Assembly: GCA_011682595.1 (NCBI GenBank)
Contig: JAACEH010000068.1
Location: 1-22,221 of the forward strand
DNA from: Anaerolineaceae bacterium
GTDB lineage: Bacteria; Planctomycetota; Phycisphaerae; FEN-1346; JAACEH01
Direction of reading: 5' to 3'
DNA: 22,221 nucleotides
Under the pieces are notes generated by a model. That model was given only the letters and a program-made list of their open reading frames with translations. It ran no database searches and was not told the DNA's origin. Each line of letters starts with the position of its first letter. Within the stretch, counting starts at the first letter, position 1. The position numbers and the translations under genes are program-made. Below, one piece after another: positions 1 through 7,390 of this stretch.

Positions 1-210
1 GGAGAGAATGTGCTGCTTGATCAGGTTGGCGTGCAGCCGCGACACGTTTTCGAGCATGATGGCCAGGTGCCGGGTCTTGGGGGCCATGGTGCGAATGCCG
101 TACTCGGTCACGCCGGCGGCCCGCATTTCATCTTCGGCCGTCGGCGCCAGGCCGGCGCTGATGACGCGAGGATTGTGGGTGACGGTCAACTCGATGTCTT
201 TGCTGCTCAT
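1..210 (-). CDS. folP: Dihydropteroate synthase, N-terminal fragment (runs off the window)
   Basis: Only the first 70 codons are inside the window. They contain phrases such as GVTEYGIRTMAPKTRHLAIM and LHANLIKQHIL. These resemble the N-terminal extension of long dihydropteroate synthases, where an IGVDPxGIxIMAPK-like stretch and an AANILKQEML-like stretch precede the TIM barrel. Dihydropteroate synthase joins pterin diphosphate to p-aminobenzoate in folate synthesis; its catalytic barrel lies outside the window. The ATG at 210 has AGGAG 17 nt upstream, which is far. An in-frame TTG at 216 lies 11 nt from the same AGGAG and may be the true start. The gene follows ftsH by 34 nt on the same strand, an ftsH-folP order seen in other bacteria. 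The call rests on remembered family similarity of a short segment, so it is moderate. Confidence 0.62.
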   Translation of the reverse strand, partial: MSSKDIELTVTHNPRVISAGLAPTAEDEMRAAGVTEYGIRTMAPKTRHLAIMLENVSRLHANLIKQHILS

Positions 211-244
211 TGGCAAGTGCCGGGGGACTCCTGGTGTTCTTCTG

Positions 245-2299
245 TTACGGGCTCGGTTCCGGCAGCGGCTCCGCCGCCGCGCCGGCCGACGACTCGTTGT
301 CCCGCGAATCGCGGACGGGCGCCTCGCCCTCTTGTCCTGCGGCCTGGGCTTCGGAAGCCTCGGCCTCGGCCGTCGGCCGCTGAAGTTCCCGGCCCTCGAT
401 TATCTGCTGGACCTCATCGGCGTCCAGCACCTCGAAGGCCAGCAGTGCCTCGGCCAGTCGCTCGAGCTTGTCGCGATTGCTGACCAGCAGTTGGCTGGCC
501 TTCCCGTAGCAGCCGTCGATCACCCGCCGCACTTCCGCGTCGATTTCCCGGGCCGTCTCTTCGCTGTAATCGTGTACGCCGGGCATCTCGATGCCGATGG
601 CTTGTTCCTGGTTCGTGCGGTCGGTGTAGCGAACGGGACCGACGGCGCTGCTCATGCCCCATTCCTTGACCATTCGCCGGGCCAGGCCGGTGGCCTGCTT
701 GATGTCGTCGGACGCTCCGCTGGAAATGTCCTCGAAGACCAGTTCCTCGGAGATTCGCCCGCCGAAGGAGACCATGATGTTGCCCAGGCACTCGCGGCGG
801 CGAATCACGTAACGATCTTTCTGCGGCAGGAACATTGTCGCTCCCATGGCCGCTCCACGAGGGACGATGGTCACCTTGTGCAGCGGCTCAACGTCCGGCT
901 GCAGCAGCACGGTCAGCAGGGCGTGGCCCGCCTCGTGGTAGGCCAGGACTCGCTTGTCCATCTCGTCCATGACCCGCGATCTCTTGGCTCGGCCCCAGCG
1001 GACCTTGTCGCGGGCTTCCTCCAGATCGGTCAGCTCGACGGCGTCTTTCTCGGTCATGGTGGCCGCCAGGGCGGCCTCGTTGATCAGGGCGGCCAGGTCC
1101 GCCCCGCTGAAGCCCGGAGTGCCCCGGGCGATGAGCTTCAGGTCGACCGCCGGGGCCATTGTCACGGCCCGGGAATGGACTCTCAGGATGGCCTCGCGTT
1201 CCTTGATGTCCGGCAGGCTGATGGCCACCTCGCGGTCGAAACGGCCCGGCCGGCGAATGGCCTCGTCGAGAACGTCGGGCCGGTTCGTCGCGGCGATGAC
1301 GACCACCTGGTCGCTGGTCTCAAAACCGTCCATCTCCACCAGGATGGCGTTCAGGGTCTGCTCGCGCTCGTCGTGGGCCCCGGTAAAGCCCATGCCCCGC
1401 CGCCGGCCGACGGCGTCGATCTCGTCGAGGAAAATGATGCAGGGCGAATTTTCCTTGGCCTGGCGGAACAGGTCGCGGACGCGGCTGGCTCCGACGCCGA
1501 CGAACATCTCCACGAAGTCCGACCCGCTGATGCTGTAGAACGGCACGTCGGCCTCGCCGGCAATGGCCTTGGCCAGCAGGGTCTTGCCGATCCCGGGCGG
1601 GCCGATGAACAGAAGGCCGCGCGGCATCCGGGCCCCGAGTTTCTGGAACTTCTTGGGGTTCCGCAGGAACTCGATGATCTCGCAGACCTCTTCCTTGGCC
1701 TCGATCATCCCGGCCACGTCTTCGAAGGTGGTCTTGGAGTTCTCACGGCGGAAGAGCTTGGCCCTGGTGCGGCCGAAGTTAAGCACGCCGCCCGGCCCGC
1801 CGCCCTGACGCATCTGGCGGATGAAGAAAAAGTAGAACAACCCGATCAGCAACACCCATGGCAGGAAGGGCAGGATGTAGGCCCAGATGTTGGTCGAGTC
1901 TTCCTTGGCCACATAGCGATCCCCGAGCTTCTGCGACAACAACCTGTCCCACTCATCCTCAGAGTCCTTGACAATGACGATTTCGAATCGGCTCGGCTCG
2001 CCCTCTTTGACGGATTCCTTTCGCAGGACGGCATACACCTTCTGGTCCTGGATATAGGCTTCCTTGAAAGCCTCGGGTCGCTCCTCAAGTTGCTTTTCCA
2101 ACTCGGCTCGCGAGGTGATGACCTTGTCGTCGTCCTTGCTGGTCAGGCTCAGGACGGCCAGGAAGGCCAGGCCCAGGATCAGGACGGTCAGCATCATGGA
2201 CCGCAGTCCGCGCGACGGCGGCACACCAGGACGGCCCGGGCCGCCCTGGCCTTGCCCCGGCCGCTGCTCGGGATTGGAATTGTTCGACTGGTAACTCAC
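245..2299 (-). CDS. ftsH: ATP-dependent membrane zinc metalloprotease FtsH
   Basis: A 684-residue membrane-anchored AAA+ protease that extracts and degrades membrane and soluble proteins. Two transmembrane segments lie at about 35-53 and 138-160 around a periplasmic domain. The AAA module has Walker A GPPGIGKT (233-240), Walker [10 protein letters not shown] (287-295) and a second region of homology ending RRPGRFDR (349-356). The protease has HEAGH at 455-459, with D532 in SSGASDD as the likely third zinc ligand. Walker A has Ile where the family normally has Thr (GPPGTGKT). The N-terminus (residues 8-30) is rich in Gly, Pro and Gln, and the last 45 residues are Ala/Glu-rich. The start is GTG at 2299, with AGGAG six nt upstream. 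The 129-nt gap to lptE is the longest inside the minus-strand block and holds a nested palindrome. Confidence 0.97.
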   Translation of the reverse strand: MSYQSNNSNPEQRPGQGQGGPGRPGVPPSRGLRSMMLTVLILGLAFLAVLSLTSKDDDKVITSRAELEKQLEERPEAFKEAYIQDQKVYAVLRKESVKEGEPSRFEIVIVKDSEDEWDRLLSQKLGDRYVAKEDSTNIWAYILPFLPWVLLIGLFYFFFIRQMRQGGGPGGVLNFGRTRAKLFRRENSKTTFEDVAGMIEAKEEVCEIIEFLRNPKKFQKLGARMPRGLLFIGPPGIGKTLLAKAIAGEADVPFYSISGSDFVEMFVGVGASRVRDLFRQAKENSPCIIFLDEIDAVGRRRGMGFTGAHDEREQTLNAILVEMDGFETSDQVVVIAATNRPDVLDEAIRRPGRFDREVAISLPDIKEREAILRVHSRAVTMAPAVDLKLIARGTPGFSGADLAALINEAALAATMTEKDAVELTDLEEARDKVRWGRAKRSRVMDEMDKRVLAYHEAGHALLTVLLQPDVEPLHKVTIVPRGAAMGATMFLPQKDRYVIRRRECLGNIMVSFGGRISEELVFEDISSGASDDIKQATGLARRMVKEWGMSSAVGPVRYTDRTNQEQAIGIEMPGVHDYSEETAREIDAEVRRVIDGCYGKASQLLVSNRDKLERLAEALLAFEVLDADEVQQIIEGRELQRPTAEAEASEAQAAGQEGEAPVRDSRDNESSAGAAAEPLPEPSP

Positions 2300-2332
2300 A
2301 CGATGCTCCTGTTTTCAATCCACCGCGAACCG

Positions 2333-2367
2333 CCGTCTCCTCTTTAAAGAGAAAGAGAAAGAGACGG
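2333..2367 (-). promoter_or_regulatory. Nested palindrome in the ftsH leader
   Basis: CCGTCTC (2333-2339) and GAGACGG (2361-2367) form a perfect 7-bp inverted repeat. They enclose the 12-bp palindrome CTCTTTAAAGAG (2340-2351) and a GA-rich run. The element ends 34 nt upstream of the ftsH GTG codon, in the only long intergenic gap of this part of the block. It could be an attenuator, an mRNA processing hairpin or a protein-binding site. There is no U-tract beside it, so a simple intrinsic terminator is unlikely. The inverted repeat is seen directly; any function is inferred. Confidence 0.45.
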
Positions 2368-2428
2368 GCATCATCTTCCCTGCTATATGCATTGAGGCCC
2401 AAGGCTCTCACGGCCCGGCCCAGCGCAC

Positions 2429-2923
2429 CTACCAGTCCTCTTCCATGTCCTCGACAATCTTCTCGGCGAGTTTGCGGATGGCGAAGGTCGTCGAACTTCT
2501 CAGGGTCTGCCCCTCCACCGGAGCGTAAGGGTACGCCTGGTGGGGCCGCCCGGAGCGCAGGATGCGGCCCGTGCGCAAATCCTTCCATCGGTAATCCACG
2601 TAAAGCGACGTCTGAATCACCGAGGCGTTGTCGCGGTCGTCCTCCGTCAGGACGCCTTCCCGCAGGTCGACGATCTTGCCCGTGATTACCGTGTCGGCAC
2701 GCTCCTCGCTGGTCACCTTGTAGGGAGTGCGAAGCTCGATCATGCGGATCAGTTCCTTGGTGAACTCCATTTCCAATCCCCGGCGGAACTCGTCCGACTG
2801 GAAGATCGGAACGGCCACAGTCCTGACGCTCGTCCGGTGCAGCGGCTCGGTCGTATAGCCGAAGCAACCGGCCAGCAGGACGGCGGTCGCCAGCAGAGGT
2901 ATGGGCAGCGTCAACCGTTTCAT
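2429..2923 (-). CDS. lptE: LptE-like outer-membrane lipoprotein (LPS assembly)
   Basis: A 164-residue protein with a lipoprotein signal peptide: a basic start (MKR), a hydrophobic run and lipobox LLAGC with Cys20 as the lipidation site. The mature part contains RTVAVPIFQSDEFRRGLEME and a following TPYKVTSEERADTVITGKI. This is the typical shape of the LptE family (PF04390), which plugs the LptD translocon in the outer membrane and is small and poorly conserved. The ATG at 2923 has GAGG eight nt upstream. It sits 22 nt after the BamD-like gene and upstream of ftsH, so three envelope genes are contiguous. The lipoprotein nature is clear; the LptE assignment comes from family pattern and context. 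Confidence 0.75.
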   Translation of the reverse strand: MKRLTLPIPLLATAVLLAGCFGYTTEPLHRTSVRTVAVPIFQSDEFRRGLEMEFTKELIRMIELRTPYKVTSEERADTVITGKIVDLREGVLTEDDRDNASVIQTSLYVDYRWKDLRTGRILRSGRPHQAYPYAPVEGQTLRSSTTFAIRKLAEKIVEDMEEDW

Positions 2924-2945
2924 GGCATTATCCTCGCCTGATCTT

Positions 2946-4787
2946 TTATCGTGCAGCGATCTTCTCGAGCAGTTGCCGGGCCTCGGCGGCCGCCGGTGTC
3001 CCGGGGAACTCTCCCAGAACTTTCCTGGCGTAAAAGGTCGCCGCCTTGGGGCGCCTGGCCCGCCAGTAATAGGCGGCCATCTCGTATTTCTTCCGGGCCC
3101 GGTTGCGGCGAATCTTCTCCAGGGCCCCGGCCACGTTTTCCCTGGCGGCCATTTGCGGATACTTGTCCTGGTAGCTCCTGAGCAGGTCCTGGGCCCGATT
3201 CATCGACGCGTCGTCGTAGGTCGGTCCCAGGCTCGAGGCCATGGCGCTCTGGGCGGCCAGGAGTTGAGCCTGCCGCGACCGGGGGTGGTTCGGAAACTCG
3301 TCCAGAAACCGCCGGTACATCTCCTCGGCCTCTTCGAATTTTCCTTTGGCGGTGTTGAACTCCCCGATGCGGAAGATCGCGTCGGCGGCCAACGGCCCCG
3401 TCGGCCGGTGTGCGTAAACCTTCTCCAGAATGGCCACGGCCTCGTCGTTGCCGCTGCCCAGTCCCAGCCCGAGCACCTTGCGGCGGGCCGGGCCCAACAG
3501 GGCTTCGGCCGTCTCCATCTCGCGGACCAGGGCCTTGTCGACCATGCGGCTGCCGGCATAGTTGTCGATGAAATCCTCGTAGGCCCTGAAGGCCTTGTAA
3601 TAGTCGCCGCCGGCAAAAACGGCCTCGGCCCGCAGCCAGGCGACCGCCTCGGCGTAAGCCGAGTTCTTATGCCTCTTCAGAAACCTGGCCGCCGCCCGGG
3701 CCGTCTTGGCGAAACGGTTGCCGCGGAAACGCTCGATCATCGAACGAACGGTTGCCAGTTCCTCGGGCGACCCCTGGCCGGCCGCATCGACAATCTGCTC
3801 GGCCTCATCGGCGGCCTGTGACGGGGCGGGATTGCGGTACTTCTCGCCCACGCTCGGGGCCCGCGAAACGGTCAGCATGGGATCCGGGAGCGGCACAACC
3901 GCCACCACCGGCGACAATTCGGCCGGCCGCCTGTCCCGCGGCTGGTCGATGATGCCAGGTGTTTCCGGAATTTTCCTTTTCGGCAGTTCCGCCACGTCAG
4001 GTGTCACCGTCTTGCCGGCGGGCTCAGCCTCGGTGGCCTTGATTACCGGAACCCACCGTCCGTCACGGAACTCGAATCCGGTCTCACCATCGCTCGGCGG
4101 CTGCGCGGCGGGCTTCTCTGTGACCCTGGTTTCCCGAATCACGGGCTTCTGGACCGGCGGAGTCTCGGTCGGTTGCGCGACCGGAGGTTGTTCTGCCGTC
4201 GGCATGGCAAGCGCCGGTTTCTTAACCACCGGTTCCTCAAGGGAAGGTTTCTCGCCCGGCGGCGCCTCTACTACCGCCTCTCGTGTCGGCGGTTTCTCTG
4301 TGACCGGTTCTTGCGTCAGCCGCCTCCTGGCCACCGGTTTGCGGACTGGCTGGGGCGTTCGGGTCTTGATCGCCGGGACCCAGCGGCCGTCACGAAACTT
4401 GAATTCGGTTTGGCCGTCGCTCGGCGGCTGCGGCCGGGCGGGGGGCTCCACGAGCGGTTTCTCGACGGGTTGCTCAACCGGCTGTTCGACTTGCTTTTCA
4501 GTCGGCGGCAACTTCACCTGCGGCCGCTCGGCAACCGGCTGCCGGACCGGCGGCTGCACCTCGGGAGCGGGCCGGGCCGGGGGCTGTTCTCTCGGCGGCG
4601 CTTCGACCCTCGGCGGGTTGGTCGGCGATTGCCCGGGCTCGACCTTTTTCGGCGTCGGCGCCAGCGAGGCATCCTCGTCGTCGGGCACGAGGACCCACTT
4701 GTCGCCGCGGAAGACGAGCTTCGCTTCGGCCGTCGCGACCAGTGTCAGCAGGGTCGCAACTGTGGCCAGGATTATCAACCAACGCAT
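2946..4787 (-). CDS. Secreted BamD-like TPR protein with Pro/Val-rich linkers and FRDGRWV repeats
   Basis: A 613-residue protein with a Sec signal peptide (residues 1-22, AEA before K23) and no lipobox Cys. The first half is low-complexity Pro/Val/Lys/Glu sequence carrying three copies of a short motif: LVFRGDKWVLVP (24-35), FKFRDGRWVPAI (129-140) and FEFRDGRWVPVI (238-249). From about 340 to the end it is helical with tetratricopeptide-like repeats, for example GKFEEAEEMYRRFLDEFPNH. This is the pattern of BamD/YfiO and YbgF-type outer-membrane assembly proteins. The start ATG at 4787 has GGGAG seven nt upstream. It lies between recO and lptE. A role as a periplasmic or outer-membrane scaffold is likely; the specific BamD function is inferred, and canonical BamD is a shorter lipoprotein. 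Confidence 0.7.
   Translation of the reverse strand: MRWLIILATVATLLTLVATAEAKLVFRGDKWVLVPDDEDASLAPTPKKVEPGQSPTNPPRVEAPPREQPPARPAPEVQPPVRQPVAERPQVKLPPTEKQVEQPVEQPVEKPLVEPPARPQPPSDGQTEFKFRDGRWVPAIKTRTPQPVRKPVARRRLTQEPVTEKPPTREAVVEAPPGEKPSLEEPVVKKPALAMPTAEQPPVAQPTETPPVQKPVIRETRVTEKPAAQPPSDGETGFEFRDGRWVPVIKATEAEPAGKTVTPDVAELPKRKIPETPGIIDQPRDRRPAELSPVVAVVPLPDPMLTVSRAPSVGEKYRNPAPSQAADEAEQIVDAAGQGSPEELATVRSMIERFRGNRFAKTARAAARFLKRHKNSAYAEAVAWLRAEAVFAGGDYYKAFRAYEDFIDNYAGSRMVDKALVREMETAEALLGPARRKVLGLGLGSGNDEAVAILEKVYAHRPTGPLAADAIFRIGEFNTAKGKFEEAEEMYRRFLDEFPNHPRSRQAQLLAAQSAMASSLGPTYDDASMNRAQDLLRSYQDKYPQMAARENVAGALEKIRRNRARKKYEMAAYYWRARRPKAATFYARKVLGEFPGTPAAAEARQLLEKIAAR
4036..4104 (-). repeat. Intragenic direct repeat, copy C-terminal in the protein
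   Basis: A 69-nt unit encoding QPPSDGETGFEFRDGRWVPV and the next few residues. It matches 4363-4431 with a period of 327 nt (109 codons). Differences are partly synonymous, so the unit appears to be kept at protein level. Confidence 0.75.
4363..4431 (-). repeat. Intragenic direct repeat, copy N-terminal in the protein
   Basis: The partner of 4036-4104. It encodes QPPSDGQTEFKFRDGRWVPA and the next few residues. A third, more diverged copy of the FRxxxWV motif follows the signal peptide around 4680-4722. Confidence 0.75.
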
Positions 4788-4833
4788 CGCATTTCTCCCT
4801 TGGCCGGGAGTCTCTCTTTTTTATTTTCTTTTT

Positions 4834-5577
4834 CTAAGGCGCCCAACGCATGGAACGCAATGGACGTCCCAAAACGTGTTGCCAATAGTCGCACAGCAAT
4901 TTCCGAATGTCGGCCGCCGTCCGGACGCTCAGCCTCACTCGCTCGGTCTGGCGGTCGTCGGCCGTCGCCAGAAACCCCAAGGCGTCAAGCGCCTTGCCGC
5001 TGACGGACATTTGCTCGCCCTGTTCGGTTAAACACCTCCGGCAGAGCAATCCCCCGGCCAAAGCGTTGAATACCCCGCTTCTGCCGCCGGGTCTTTTGCG
5101 ACGGCAGGCCACACAAAACTGCAATTCGGGCATCAGGCCCAGAATCCTCAGGGCCTGGGCCTGGAAACGGTATATTAGGATAGCGGAATCATCCCCGCAA
5201 CTCAAGCGCCGAAGCGTCTGGGCGGCAATTTTGAACAGTTCTTCGTGCGGGTCCAGCTCTTCGGTCGCCCCGGCGAGGATTTCGCCCAGCGTGGCCGCCC
5301 CGTAGAAAGCCTTCAGGCTGGTCCGCAGTCCGGGCAGGGTTTCGCTGATGGACAGTTCGGTCAACTGCCCGAGCGTCTCCCGGCGGCGCACCGAAAAGAC
5401 GGCCTGGACAAGTTGCAGGCGATCGATGGTCCCGCCGAACGAACTCTTGGGCCGCTTCGATCCCTTGGCGATCAGCCGCACCTTGCCGTTGTGGCGGGTG
5501 AAGAAGGTGACAATCTGGCTGGTCTCGCTGTAGTCGGAAACAGTCAGCGTCAGGGCGTCGTCACTCACCAGGGCCAC
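4834..5577 (-). CDS. recO: DNA repair protein RecO
   Basis: A 247-residue protein of normal RecO length. RecO mediates RecA loading onto SSB-coated DNA in the RecFOR pathway. The N-terminal OB-fold region shows the family pattern: ETSQIVTFFTRHNGKVRLIA, then KGSKRPKSSFGG. The C-terminal helical domain carries a four-cysteine zinc site, C155-x2-C158 and C179-x2-C182. The start is GTG at 5577, with GGAGG eight nt upstream. It lies 40 nt after the CorC-type gene and 46 nt before the BamD-like gene. Its position downstream of phoH-pgpH-ybeY matches the wider conserved neighbourhood known from Firmicutes. Confidence 0.93.
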   Translation of the reverse strand: MALVSDDALTLTVSDYSETSQIVTFFTRHNGKVRLIAKGSKRPKSSFGGTIDRLQLVQAVFSVRRRETLGQLTELSISETLPGLRTSLKAFYGAATLGEILAGATEELDPHEELFKIAAQTLRRLSCGDDSAILIYRFQAQALRILGLMPELQFCVACRRKRPGGRSGVFNALAGGLLCRRCLTEQGEQMSVSGKALDALGFLATADDRQTERVRLSVRTAADIRKLLCDYWQHVLGRPLRSMRWAP

Positions 5578-5596
5578 GGGTCAAGCCTCCGCTTTC

Positions 5597-5618
5597 AGGG
5601 GCTGTTGCAACAGCTCCT
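5597..5618. repeat. Palindromic intergenic element, copy 1
   Basis: The core CTGTTGCAACAG (5602-5613) is a perfect 12-bp palindrome, extended by AGGGG on the left and CTCCT on the right to an 11-bp stem with one wobble. It fills about half of the 40-nt gap between the CorC-type gene and recO. The first 17 bases are identical to the copy at 18781. Confidence 0.7.
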
Positions 5619-6892
5619 TAATCTTGGTCCGACTCGTCGTACTGATCGAGTTGCGTGATCTTCAGGCGTCCGATCTTCCGCTGGTCGGCCTCCAGGATGG
5701 TGATGAGCAGTCCATTATATTCAAACTGTTCGCCGGCCTTGGGAATGTGACCCAACTGCGAGAGGACGAATCCGCCGATGGTGTCGTAATCCTCGTCCTC
5801 CGGCACAGTGATGTTCAGCTCATCGTTGACGTCGTTGATTCGCGTCCGGGCGTCGACCTCGGCGGCGGTCTCGGAGACCCTGGAAATTTCCTCCGGCTCG
5901 CTCTGGTCGTACTCGTCGATGATCTCGCCGAAAATTTCCTCGATGATATCCTCGATCGTCACCAGCCCGGCGGTGCCGCCATACTCGTCGAGCACGATGG
6001 CCAGGTGGACGCCGGCACTCTGGAACTCGTGCAGCAGGTCGCTCAGGTTCTTCGTTTCGGGGATGAACAGAACCTCTCGCATGATCTCGCCGACCCGCCG
6101 CTGATCGAAGCCCTCGGTCCCGCTGGCCCTCAGCAGGTCCTTGGCGTAGAGCAGGCCGACGATGACGTCGAGGTTCTCTTCGTAGACCGGTACGCGGCTG
6201 TGACCTTCGGCGGCCACAAAGTCGCGGGCCTCCGCCAGCGTGGCCTGGCGGGCCAGGCAGGCCATGTCGGTTCGCGGGGTCATGATGGCTGCAACGTCGG
6301 TATCCTTGAACTCGAAGATACTCTCGATCATCTCCTTCTCTTCTTCCTCGATCGTGCCCTCGAGTTCGCCTTCCTTGACGATGCTGAGCAACTCGTCTTC
6401 CAGGTCGTCCTTGGCGTCGCTGGACTGGCTGACCCCCGAAAGGCGGCGTACCAGAACGTCGACTAGCCGCAGGGCGCCGAGCAGCGGCTGGGTTATCGCT
6501 CGCAGGACATACATCAGCGGCATCATGCGGACGATGAACCATTCGCTGTTGTACCGTGCGCAGGCCGCCGGCACGGCGACGGCCAGCACCAGCAGGGCCA
6601 GGGCCGCCGCCCCGGCGCCGATGACCACCTGGGCCACCCCGCCGCCGAGTGTCGTCAGACGCAGCGTGACCAGGACGACCAGGGCGGTCCTGGCCGCCAG
6701 CCGCCAGAGGGCCGTCGTCAGAACCAGCGAATCTTCGCGGTCCAGGAACAGTTCCAGTGCCCCCTGGCGATGGGCCGCCGACAGTTGCTCCTCCAGCCGG
6801 GTGGTCGAGTAGGTCCGCAAGGCGCTGGAGAAGGTTGACAACAGGACATCTGCGGCCAGCAAGGCCACGGCCAGGTATGGAAAGTACTCCAC
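5618..6892 (-). CDS. CNNM/CBS/CorC-domain membrane protein (HlyC/CorC family)
   Basis: A 424-residue protein with a hydrophobic N-terminal region (about 1-145, DUF21/CNNM-like). A CBS pair follows: IMTPRTDM at 203-210 starts the first, and LDEYGGTAGLVTIEDIIEEI at 301-320 is the classic end of the second. A C-terminal CorC_HlyC domain spans about 340-416 and includes DYDTIGGFVLSQLGHIPKAG. Family members bind adenine nucleotides in the CBS pair and are linked to magnesium or cobalt efflux, or to membrane stress. The start is GTG at 6892, with AGGAGG five nt upstream. It follows ybeY by nine nt, an arrangement seen in many bacteria. The transported ion cannot be told from sequence. Confidence 0.9.
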   Translation of the reverse strand: MEYFPYLAVALLAADVLLSTFSSALRTYSTTRLEEQLSAAHRQGALELFLDREDSLVLTTALWRLAARTALVVLVTLRLTTLGGGVAQVVIGAGAAALALLVLAVAVPAACARYNSEWFIVRMMPLMYVLRAITQPLLGALRLVDVLVRRLSGVSQSSDAKDDLEDELLSIVKEGELEGTIEEEEKEMIESIFEFKDTDVAAIMTPRTDMACLARQATLAEARDFVAAEGHSRVPVYEENLDVIVGLLYAKDLLRASGTEGFDQRRVGEIMREVLFIPETKNLSDLLHEFQSAGVHLAIVLDEYGGTAGLVTIEDIIEEIFGEIIDEYDQSEPEEISRVSETAAEVDARTRINDVNDELNITVPEDEDYDTIGGFVLSQLGHIPKAGEQFEYNGLLITILEADQRKIGRLKITQLDQYDESDQD

Positions 6893-6901
6893 AGGACCCT
6901 C

Positions 6902-7390
6902 CTAGTGACGACCGCCCGGTCCGGGTGGCTTGGGTGGCTTGGGCGACCCGGCGAAAACGTCCGGGTAGCCCAGGGCGGTCAGAATCTCGTTCTCGCGGGC
7001 GTGCATCTTTGCAGCCTGGCCGGGCTGGCGGTCGTCGTAGCCCACCAGGTGCAGCACGCCGTGTACGGCATAGAGCAACAGTTCGCCGACCGCATCGCCC
7101 CCGCGCCGGGCCGCCTCGGCCACGGCCCGCTCGGCCGAAATGACGATCTCGCCGCTGGGCCCCTCGGCCTGATCACCGTCGGAGAGGTTGAAACTGATGA
7201 CGTCGGTCGGCTCGTCGCGGCCGAGGTACTGCCGGTTGAGTTCCCGGATGCGGGCCTCGTCGACCAGCGTCACCGACAACGTGCAGTCGGCCACGGCCTC
7301 CTGCCGCAAGAGATAGCCCACGGCCTTGGCAACCCGTGCCTTGCAGCCCTTCAATTGAGACTGAAGGTCGTTGACCTCAATGCTCAGCAT
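6902..7390 (-). CDS. ybeY: Endoribonuclease YbeY (rRNA maturation)
   Basis: A 162-residue protein of normal YbeY length. It carries the family motifs RDEPTDVISF (58-67), GEIVIS (80-85) and the metal-site motif HGVLHLVGYDD (110-120). YbeY is a zinc-dependent RNase acting in 16S rRNA 3'-end maturation and ribosome quality control. The usual third ligand is His (HGxLHLxGYDH); here residue 120 is Asp, while H110 and H114 are kept. The C-terminus ends in a Pro/Gly-rich tail. The ATG at 7390 overlaps the end of the repaired pgpH frame by seven nt, indicating translational coupling. Confidence 0.93.
   Translation of the reverse strand: MLSIEVNDLQSQLKGCKARVAKAVGYLLRQEAVADCTLSVTLVDEARIRELNRQYLGRDEPTDVISFNLSDGDQAEGPSGEIVISAERAVAEAARRGGDAVGELLLYAVHGVLHLVGYDDRQPGQAAKMHARENEILTALGYPDVFAGSPKPPKPPGPGGRH

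Noticed and set aside
8..2347. A 779-codon open frame antisense to ftsH on the plus strand
   Set aside because: It mirrors ftsH codons in GC-rich DNA, has no ribosome binding site or recognisable domain, and ftsH is unmistakable.
4807..4835. T-rich run on the plus strand between recO and the BamD-like gene as a terminator
   Set aside because: It would act on plus-strand transcripts, and no plus-strand gene precedes it; on the coding strand it is an A-rich leader without a hairpin.
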